Assembly (NCBI GenBank): GCA_012841735.1 | Contig: DUUE01000390.1 | Coordinates: 1-5,474 of the forward strand | Direction: 5' to 3' | Source of the DNA: Bacillota bacterium | GTDB lineage: Bacteria; Bacillota; Dethiobacteria; Dethiobacterales; Dethiobacteraceae | Length of the DNA: 5,474 nucleotides | In this document: positions 1-5,286 of the stretch, piece by piece | Position numbering within the stretch: position 1 is the stretch's first letter | Layout of the letters: every line of letters starts with the position of its first letter | Made by a program: the position numbers and the translations under genes | Notes under the pieces: model-generated | The model's input: the letters and a program-made list of their open reading frames with translations, nothing else | The model's database searches: none | Told to the model about the DNA's origin: nothing

Positions 1-168
1 AAGTTTTGCAAGCTAAATGCAGCTCAAAACCGCCGCCTCTGTATCGACCTAAAGGTGCTGGCGCTGCCCAATTTTCTCTTTTACAAGGCAGGCGAAGTGG
101 TTCACAAGCTTTCAGGGGAAGAGGCGAACAAGGAAAGCGTGGCCAGCGCAATCACATCTCTGTTTTAA
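1..168 (+). CDS. Thioredoxin-family protein, C-terminal part (5' end outside the window)
   Basis: Frame 1 is open from the first base to TAA at 166-168 and gives 55 residues. The peptide has the second half of a thioredoxin fold: a beta strand leading to the cis-proline region (LALPNFLFYKAGEVV), then the usual gly-containing turn (KLSGEE) and a final amphipathic helix (ESVASAITSLF). In thioredoxins the cis-Pro loop faces the active-site CxxC. That motif would lie upstream of the window, so redox activity cannot be confirmed. Two cysteines remain (KFCKLN and RRLCID), and neither is in a CxxC. Thioredoxins often accompany selenoprotein reductases as electron donors, which fits the UGSC selenoprotein downstream. 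The 145-base gap to the next gene leaves co-transcription open. Other thioredoxin-fold proteins are possible. Confidence 0.68.
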   Translation, partial: KFCKLNAAQNRRLCIDLKVLALPNFLFYKAGEVVHKLSGEEANKESVASAITSLF

Positions 169-247
169 TTGGATTCGGCAGGTTGTAGCTGCTGATCTAA
201 TCGCAAACGCAAACTTGGGGGGTTGATAGATGCCGGAGCTGTAACAT

Positions 248-285
248 AAGGAGATAGTTTGGCAGAGTCGAAGCGCGGTGGCTAA
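248..285 (+). other. Possible gene stub: ribosome binding site plus 8-codon ORF
   Basis: AAGGAG at 248-253 lies five bases before TTG at 259, which opens a reading frame of only eight codons (LAESKRGG) closed by TAA at 283-285. It sits in the gap between the thioredoxin-like gene and the TRAP genes. Given the deletions seen elsewhere in this window, it could be the 5' remnant of a lost gene. It could also be a chance match or a tiny leader peptide. The rest of 169-313 shows only a duplicated hexamer (GCAAACGCAAAC, about 203-214) and no convincing promoter. Confidence 0.18.
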
Positions 286-300
286 GCTATTCAATTAAAA

Positions 301-305
301 GGAGG
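301..305 (+). promoter_or_regulatory. Ribosome binding site for the TRAP binding-protein gene
   Basis: A perfect GGAGG at 301-305 is eight bases from GTG at 314. It fixes the original start at GTG 314 rather than the in-frame GTG at 343, which lies inside the signal peptide and has no Shine-Dalgarno sequence. From GTG 314 the reading frame stops after nine codons at TAG 341-343, which exposes the frameshift described for the gene. Confidence 0.7.
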
Positions 306-313
306 AAGAAGTA

Positions 314-1719
314 GTGAAAAGATTATATTTATCCTTGCTGTAGTGCTGTTAGCTTGCCTGGTGATTGGTTGCCAGTCTGCCGGTAAACCGGGAAATGAGG
401 GAGAAGCTGGAGACCTTGGTGAGACAGAAGAGCCCATGATCCAGCTCCCCTGGGGCAACACCGTTTCCGCGGAAGACTGGAATACCAAGACCATGGAAAT
501 GGTTGCCGAAAGGGTTTATGAAAGAACAAACGGTACTGTAAAAATCGATATTTTCCCCGCCAACCAGTTGGGCAATGCCACTACTCAAACCGAAATGATG
601 ATCGATGGTAACCTGGATATGTTTACCGAAGGGTCAACCAATATGCAGGATTTTGGCGTGCCGGAAATGGGCATTATGCGTATCCCGTTCCTGTGGACCA
701 AGGAAGGATTTCTTGCCCTTCTGGACAGCGACCTTTACGCATCGTGGGAGGATAGACTGCTCGAAGAGAGAGGAATCAGAACTTTAGCGCACAACTGGAT
801 GCGCCAGCCGGTTCAAATCATCTCGAATAAACCTGTTCGTTCTGCTGAAGATCTGGTAGGGCTTAGACTGCGCACGACCCCTTCACCGACAATCCGGCTG
901 GCTTGCGAGGACCTGGGCATTAATGCCGTGACCATTGAATTGGCCGAAGTATACTTAAGCCTGCAGCAGGGTCTCGTAGATGCGGCGATCGGACCCACCG
1001 ATATGCACTATTCCAATGGTTTCTATGAGATTTGCGACTACTTGATCATGATTGACTTCTCGCTGACCAACTACACCACCTGGATCAACGAGAAGAAATT
1101 CCAGTCCATGAGTGAGAACCAGCAGCAAATCCTCATCGAAGAATGCATCGCCGCCGGTCCGTATTATATGGAAAACGTCGAAAGTGTAGTAGGTGAATAC
1201 ATTAAGGAAATGGAAGCCTCCGGAGTAGAGGGCAAGGCTATACGTGCCCTAGGCATTATAACCTTGGCAACAATCATATTGATAATCTCCATTGGTATTT
1301 TCTGGCGCTACGTTTTAAAAGATCCTTTGTACTGGGTAGAAGAACTGGCTTCTTTTCTACTGGTCCACCTTTGCTATTTTAGTGCAACCGTAATCACGAT
1401 TCAGCGCAGGCATGCCGCCGCTGACTTTCTAATAAGCAAGGCTCCGGAAAAGGTTCAGAAAGCGGTTGCGGTGTTTGGCAGTATTCTTGCCTTTTTGTTT
1501 TTTTTAACCGTATGCATCAGCATTGCAAATTTGCTCCCTAATCTCGTTTTTACAAGCCCCGCTCTAGGTATTCCAAGGAAATTCTATTATTACCCGGTTT
1601 TTAGCATGTCGGCTGTAATGGGCTTTGTATTAATCGTTGATCTGCTGAATACGTTTCTGCCCAAGAAGGAGCCGGAGAAGCTGGACAGGCCCCAAGCTCC
1701 CAAAGCAGTCTTGGAGTAG
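314..1719 (+). pseudogene. dctP-dctQ: TRAP transporter DctP binding protein collapsed onto DctQ small membrane subunit (frameshifted start, chimeric)
   Basis: Numbering is from codon 343, which opens a 458-codon frame. Residues 1-10 are the end of a lipoprotein signal with lipobox LVIGC (Cys10). Residues about 33-296 are a DctP solute-binding domain, with the typical GLRLR segment (the Arg that normally binds the carboxylate) and the EVYLSLQQGLVDAAIGP block. From residue 297 (base 1231) the protein becomes DctQ: four membrane segments starting at about 303, 332, 375 and 415, with the WVEEL signature at the second. The usual DctP C-terminal helices and nearly all the DctQ N-terminus are missing, so some 30-50 residues seem lost in frame. 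DctP belongs outside the membrane while DctQ starts in the cytoplasm, so a direct join is topologically awkward. Restoring one A in the A-run at 317-320 gives a clean lipoprotein start (MKKIIFILAVV) from GTG 314. A genuine P-Q fusion is the alternative, but less likely. Confidence 0.75.
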
Positions 1720-1754
1720 GGAGTGGTTTTACCAGCAGTTGGATTACATTGCGC

Positions 1755-1762
1755 AAAGGGAG
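1755..1762 (+). promoter_or_regulatory. Ribosome binding site setting the dctM start at TTG 1771
   Basis: AAAGGGAG at 1755-1762 is eight bases before TTG 1771. The in-frame GTG at 1723 would add 16 non-conserved, polar residues before the first membrane helix. GTG 1762 overlaps this Shine-Dalgarno and is too close. TTG 1771 gives MDLDLIITIVSFLVL, a normal DctM beginning. Confidence 0.5.
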
Positions 1763-1770
1763 TGAAAAAT

Positions 1771-2657
1771 TTGGACCTTGACCTGATTATCACTATTGTC
1801 TCCTTTTTAGTGCTGGTTTTTCTGGGCATACCGGTGGTTTTTTCCCTGGGGGCTAGCACTTTAATCTGGATGGCCCTTAACATTCAGGCCATGCCGGTGA
1901 TGAACGCCCTGCCACAAAACATGATGACCTACATGATGCGTTTTACTTTTATCGCCATGCCCTGTTTTTTGCTGGTAGGCAGGATGATGAATAAAACCGG
2001 GGTTACAGATCGCCTCTCCGATTTTGCGGTAGCCGTATTGGGCCGCTTTCGGGGCGGGCTGGCTTATTTCAATGTTTTTTCCAGTATGCTGTTTGCCTCC
2101 ATGTCAGGTAACGCGGTGGCCGATGCGGGCGGGATCGGCTACGTGCAGATGACCATGATGAAAGATGCTGTTATAGGAAAGTAACTTTAAAGGGATTGTG
2201 GAATGCATTGGGTGAAACTGTCGCCTCATGCGGAATATTCATGCTGCTTGTCTCCGTGGCCAGCTTTTTTACCTGGATTGTGTCTATTGAGAGAATGCAC
2301 GTAGTGATCGGCAGAGTTCTGGAAACGTTATCCGCCGGAAATATCCATGTCATGTTTTTTATCTGTTCGTTAATTTTTATTATAATCGGTTGTTTCCTGG
2401 ATACCGGTTCTAAGGCGCTGCTGTTAACGCCCATCCTGTTTCCAGCGGTAAATGCACTGGGAATAGACCTGGTCCATTTTAGCCTGGTTATGATCCTGGC
2501 ATTAATGAATGGTCTGATTACTCCGCCTTTTGGGCTTGTTCTTTTCGTGGTAGCCGATTGTAGCGGTTTGCCGTTTAGCAGGGTAACGATTGAGTCCTTG
2601 AAATACGCGCCTGCTATGGTTTTAGTTTTAATTCTCATTATCTTATTCCCCAGCTAG
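1771..2657 (+). pseudogene. dctM: TRAP transporter large membrane subunit DctM, internal deletion with frameshift
   Basis: DctM is the ion-coupled membrane permease of TRAP importers, normally about 425-430 residues with 11-12 helices. Two parts are present. Bases 1771 to about 2168 encode the N-terminal third, including the family-typical SMLFASMSGNAVADAGGIGY block and the MMKDA that normally precedes the GYD segment. This frame ends at TAA 2182-2184. From about 2172 a different frame encodes the C-terminal part (YRKVTLKGLWNALGETV onward), including CFLDTGSKALLLTPILFP and the NGLITPPFG motif, to TAG 2655-2657. The parts total roughly 294 residues, so about 130 middle residues are absent and the frame changes at the join. 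The product cannot be a working permease as written. The gene follows the DctPQ frame by about 50 bases and would share its transcript. The C-terminal frame could be misread as a separate gene starting at TTG 2196, but that has no ribosome binding site. Confidence 0.8.
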
Positions 2658-2702
2658 TCCTGTTTTTACCCAATATGTTTTTCTAGTAAAGGCCTGAGCG
2701 GG

Positions 2703-2729
2703 CCCCCCTGCTTTCCGAAAGCGGGGGGG
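2703..2729 (+). terminator. Strong GC-rich hairpin after the TRAP block (terminator-like, no T-tract)
   Basis: CCCCCCTGCTTT (2703-2714) pairs with AAAGCGGGGGGG (2718-2729) over 12 base pairs, including one G-T wobble, closed by the 3-base loop CCG. It begins 46 bases after the dctM stop. No run of T follows on either strand, so it is not a canonical intrinsic terminator. It could still stop or pause polymerase, or protect the 3' end of the TRAP transcript. Confidence 0.42.
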
Positions 2730-2754
2730 GCGTAAAGATTGCGTTATTAGGATT

Positions 2755-2855
2755 GGGACTGTCCCTGAGAAGCAAAACCAGGCAAAACTCTAAGCTAATG
2801 CTGAAAAAGTTTACTTTTTTCCGATGATATAGAGATATCCGGGTAGACAGCCCGG
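2755..2855 (+). promoter_or_regulatory. Leader upstream of the selenoprotein gene with three inverted repeats
   Basis: Between the hairpin at 2703-2729 and the selenoprotein start there is no gene. The stretch has three small dyads: GGGACTGTCCC at 2755-2765 (odd palindrome, operator-like), GATAT/ATATC at 2826-2839 with a 4-base loop, and CCGGG/CCCGG at 2839-2855 with a 7-base loop just before the ribosome binding site. I see no convincing -35/-10 pair. TTTACT (2810-2815) and GATATC (2834-2839) are weak candidates. A regulated start or an RNA leader is possible, but unproven. Confidence 0.25.
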
Positions 2856-2875
2856 CCTTGCCGAAGTTAACCAGG

Positions 2876-2882
2876 AAAGGAG
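2876..2882 (+). promoter_or_regulatory. Ribosome binding site of the UGSC selenoprotein gene
   Basis: AAAGGAG at 2876-2882 is eight bases before ATG 2891. This decides for ATG 2891 over the in-frame TTG at 2858, which would place the Shine-Dalgarno inside the coding region and add 11 unneeded residues. Confidence 0.7.
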
Positions 2883-2890
2883 ATTGTGCA

Positions 2891-4651
2891 ATGGCAGAAA
2901 AACAAACCACTTTAACGGTATTAAACCCGCGGGGAGAGATTTGTCCGCCTAAAACCTGGGGTCTGAGTCCCCGTTTAAAGGACTTCAAAAATAAGACCAT
3001 AGCTTTAATGTCCAACGGTAAAAAAGGTGTCGATTATCTGCATGATGCCTTGGCGGAGCTGTTGACCCGACGTTTTCCGGGTGTAAAAATCGTGAAAACA
3101 GTGAAGCCCGGAGGAAGCCTGATTAGTTTAACGGAAGAATGGTATCCGGAGGTGGCAGCACAGTGTGATGCCTTCATTTTTGCCATAGGCGATTGAGGGT
3201 CATGCACGTGGTGGGGTACCCACGACACAATCAAAGTTGAAATGGAAGGCAAGCCCGGTGTTGAGCTCATTACCAACTATTTTGAACACGATGCTGTTAG
3301 CGCCGCCGAGGATAATGGAATGCCGGGGCTGCGTTATGTTAAATTGCCTGACAGCTGGTACAGAGCGCGTATAGATCCTGAGATGTGCAAAACTATGGCT
3401 GAATCTGTTCTGGATGAAGTGATTGATGCTTTGACCAGGCCTTTAACGGCAGCCGAAGAAACACCGGTCCAAAAGGAAAAGGAGACACCTTCGGAAACCT
3501 ATACGGTCAGCGGCACTGACTATAATGATGCGCTAGAAGCGTTGCATGCGCTCTTTTTGCAAGAAAAGCTAAGCGACGGTTTACCCATCGTGCCTCCGAC
3601 AAGAGAGGCTGTAGACTGGATGCTGACGGGGACCAGTATGCCGGCAGATAAAGTAATCGGCGTATTTCCGCCCAAGTTCGGCACAGCTACTGTGGAGAAA
3701 ATCGCCATCAATGCGGTGATGGCGGGAGCTAAGCCAGAATATATGCCGGTGATCATTGCTGCGTTGAAGGGGATGTCGGATCCCGGGTTCGACGCGATCT
3801 GGTGGCGTATGTCGACTTCGTCCTCTCTGCCGGTGATCGTGGCCAGCGGCCCAATCACCGATGAGATTAATATGAACTGCGGAATGGGGCTCTATGGCTA
3901 TGGATATCGCGCCAATGCCACCATCGGCCGGGCGATTCAATTGACGACTATGAATGCGGGGCACACTTGGCCCTCGGAAAACGATATGGCGGCAAATGGC
4001 CGTTATAATTCGTTTACTTTCTACGTCATGGCTGAAAACAGGGGTGAAAGCCCCTGGGAATCGTTTGCTGAAGAGAAAGGTTATGGCCCTGATGGAAATG
4101 TGGTGATGGTCTCTGTGGCCCCGGGAGGCCGGACTTACGATTTGGGCGGCGGCGCCGTTTCTCCGTGGAGCGAGCAGACCATATTAGATAAAGCGGTCGA
4201 TTTGATGAAAGGCATCTTTGCGGTCAGTAACGTTTGGGCCAGCGTCTACACCCTGGTGATGCATCCCGAATGTGCCAAACGCGTGGCGGACAAAGGCTGG
4301 AGTAAACGCGATGTCCAAAACTACCTCTATGAAAAATCCCGAATACCGTATGAAGAGCTTGATACAACAAAGGCAAAGGAAGAGGATCTTTTCCGCACAC
4401 CATATACCAAAGAGCAGCTTATCCTGGAGAATATAAAAAAAGGATTGTTTGCTGAAGAAGCTATTCCGGTTTTCCGGGAAGCGCTTAAACCCGGGGGTAA
4501 GGTGCCGGTTGTGCAAGCTCCGGACCATATCAACATTATCGTAGCAGGCGGCAAGGCCGGTTATAGCTTTTTGTTTGGCGGAGTAAACCCCAATTATAAT
4601 CACGCGATTACACCGGTAACCGGTGCTCTATTGACTGTGCACGGCCGGTAA
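2891..4651 (+). CDS. UGSC-family selenoprotein (two-domain, Sec102 encoded by TGA)
   Basis: Translation from ATG 2891 runs to TGA 3194-3196, and the same frame continues without a stop to TAA 4649-4651. Reading the TGA as selenocysteine gives one 586-residue protein. The residues around it are GDUGSCTWWGTHD, exactly the motif of the UGSC selenoprotein family known from bacterial and metagenomic selenoproteome surveys. Sec102 and Cys105 form a UxxC redox pair like the CxxC of thiol-disulfide enzymes, and Cys18 (GEICPPKTWG) is another candidate. Residues 1-181 form the UGSC domain with a Rossmann-like alternation: KTIALMSNGKKG near 40-50 and an FIFAIGD strand directly before Sec. Residues 182-203 are a Pro/Glu/Lys-rich linker. 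Residues 204-586 form a second domain with DGLPIVPPT, IGVFPPKFGTATVEK, MNCGMGLYGYG and VAPGGRTYDLGGGAVSPWSE blocks. No signal peptide or membrane helix is seen, so it is cytoplasmic. The reaction is unknown; a selenol-based reductase is the natural inference. The neighbouring TRAP genes suggest an imported substrate. Automated callers will split or truncate this gene at the TGA. Confidence 0.9.
3191..3232 (+). promoter_or_regulatory. Bacterial SECIS element for Sec insertion at 3194-3196
   Basis: The coding RNA around and after the UGA folds into a two-part stem. GATTG (3191-3195) pairs with CAATC (3228-3232), so the UGA sits in the lower stem. CGTGG (3207-3211) pairs with CCACG (3220-3224), giving an apical loop TGGGGTAC at 3212-3219 rich in G. 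The apical stem starts 11 bases after the UGA, in the range needed for SelB to act. An alternative apical pairing is GTGGG/CCCAC (3211-3215 with 3219-3223) around a 3-base loop. The fold was done by eye. Confidence 0.72.
3194..3196 (+). other. Recoded TGA = selenocysteine codon (Sec102)
   Basis: This TGA lies in frame between two open segments that form one family-consistent protein, followed at once by GGG TCA TGC (Gly-Ser-Cys). Downstream of it the frame encodes conserved-looking protein with no start codon until ATG 3242, which lies 16 codons into the conserved region and has no ribosome binding site. A true stop is therefore unlikely. Confidence 0.88.
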
Positions 4652-4661
4652 ATAAATTATG

Positions 4662-4669
4662 AAAGGCGG
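4662..4669 (+). promoter_or_regulatory. Ribosome binding site for the small CxxC protein gene
   Basis: AAAGGCGG at 4662-4669 is ten bases from ATG 4680. The earlier in-frame ATG at 4659 has only AT-rich sequence before it, so ATG 4680 is preferred. Confidence 0.4.
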
Positions 4670-4679
4670 CTTAAGTAGT

Positions 4680-4903
4680 ATGGTCGAAGTGGCATTAAGC
4701 AAGATCAGAGAGACTCTTGCAGCTGATGGTTTTAAAATGAAATATGAAACAACAGGCCAGGGTGTACTCAATGTCTTGATTGTGGCGGAGCCTGGCGCCT
4801 GTGTGGAATGTCTGGTTCCAGAGCCGATTTTGTGGATATGCTCAACAGCGAACTAAAAGAGCATGGCCTTGATTTTCAAGAAATTAATATTTGTATTGAT
4901 TAA
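4680..4903 (+). pseudogene. Small CxxC protein (NifU-C-like?) downstream of the selenoprotein, single-base frameshift
   Basis: The gene starts 28 bases after the UGSC stop and is probably co-transcribed with it. Bases 4680-4820 encode 47 residues: a helix (VEVALSKIRETLAADGFKM), two strands (MKYETTGQGVLNVLIV) and a turn with Cys-Val-Glu-Cys in GACVECLVP. After CCA at 4818-4820 the frame shifts, and a natural C-terminal helix and strand (ADFVDMLNSELKEHGLDF, then INICID) continue in the frame of GCC 4823 to TAA 4901-4903. Adding one base at about 4821 restores a 74-residue protein. Left unrepaired, the first frame runs on to TAA 4854-4856 with nonsense residues. The ADG helix-strand opening and the CxxC position loosely recall the NifU C-terminal iron-sulfur scaffold, but this is only a resemblance. 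The CxxC suggests metal or redox work with the selenoprotein. Confidence 0.65.
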
Positions 4904-4975
4904 TGTTTTCGGTTTAACCAAGTAAGAGTAATGTTGTGTTCGGTTTATTGCAGCTTATTACCCGGGATGAAGAGG

Positions 4976-5282
4976 CACCGCATTAAACAAGCCGGTGATC
5001 GGGAACACTGCGAAAGTATGGTTCCCTATTTGGCACTCTGACGGTTAACCGGTAACCTGTTTCTGTGACGATTCTTCAAGGAACTTGTAAACAGGGAGCT
5101 CTCCAATGCTTGGGCTGTGAGCAGTGCCGCCGGACTGAAAGGACCAACGCAGATGGGAGCAAGGAAGTCGACTATCACGAGAACCTGGTGGGTGCTGCTT
5201 TTGTGGGCTGCCCACCCAATTTGGTATTAGGCTTAGATTAGAGCGTATAGTCCCCGGTGAAAGCGAGGTAGCGGCGGCTCGT
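4976..5282 (+). ncRNA. Candidate large structured RNA (class unconfirmed; HEARO/omega-RNA-like or intron-like)
   Basis: From 4904 to 5286 no frame reads convincingly as protein, yet helices follow one another in order. CACCG/CGGTG joins 4976-4980 to 4993-4997, and GGGAAC/GTTCCC joins 5001-5006 to 5021-5026. CGGTTAACCG (5042-5051) is a perfect palindrome. CCTGTTT/AAACAGG joins 5056-5062 to 5089-5095 with an inner CAAG/CTTG. GCTCtCC/GGGAGC joins 5098-5104 to 5155-5160 with an inner CTG/CAG hairpin at 5115-5124. GGTGGG/CCCACC joins 5187-5192 to 5211-5216, and CGAG/CTCG lies near 5264-5281. This is far more ordered pairing than a spacer should show. The length and multi-helix plan recall mobile-element RNAs such as HEARO (the RNA of IscB elements) or group II intron domains. 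No IscB or reverse transcriptase frame is visible here, and a transposase fragment follows. GCCGGT 4991-4996 can also pair with ACCGGT 5048-5053. Strand is assumed +. Confidence 0.42.
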
Positions 5283-5286
5283 CAGT

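Noticed and set aside
6..188. 60-residue ORF on the + strand at 6-188
   Set aside because: It is a basic, low-complexity frame overlapping the thioredoxin-like frame at 1-168, which has recognisable fold features.
2196..2657. Independent small membrane protein starting at TTG 2196
   Set aside because: It is the C-terminal part of DctM. Family-like residues (YRKVTLKG) extend upstream of TTG 2196 and there is no ribosome binding site.
2810..2839. Promoter TTTACT/GATATC or TATAGA upstream of the selenoprotein
   Set aside because: TATAGA is only 12 bases from TTTACT, and GATATC is a poor -10 match. Neither is strong enough to call.
4184..4603. 139-residue ORF on the minus strand inside the selenoprotein gene
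   Set aside because: It is antisense to a well-supported coding region and has no recognisable domain or start signal.
3242..4651. Separate 469-residue protein starting at ATG 3242
   Set aside because: The same frame continues unbroken upstream to the TGA and beyond. Conserved-looking sequence (UGSCTWWGTHD) lies before ATG 3242, and no ribosome binding site precedes it.
5107..5133. Second in-frame TGA as a selenocysteine codon (ATGCTTGGGCTGTGA)
   Set aside because: There is no ribosome binding site or family match, and another TGA follows within a few codons in the same frame.
5056..5238. Cys-containing frame ending in ENLVGAAFVGCPPNLVLGLD before TAG 5236
   Set aside because: It looks protein-like in places, but it has no usable start after TAA 5053 and no ribosome binding site, and it overlaps several perfect helices. 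Structured RNA explains the region better, though the frame deserves a database search.
4976..5282. Cobalamin, T-box, SRP, 6S or tRNA-Sec gene
   Set aside because: I looked for their signature blocks (B12 box, T-box GGGTGG-ACCGCG, SRP GGAAGGAAGCAG, tRNA-Sec arms) and did not find them.
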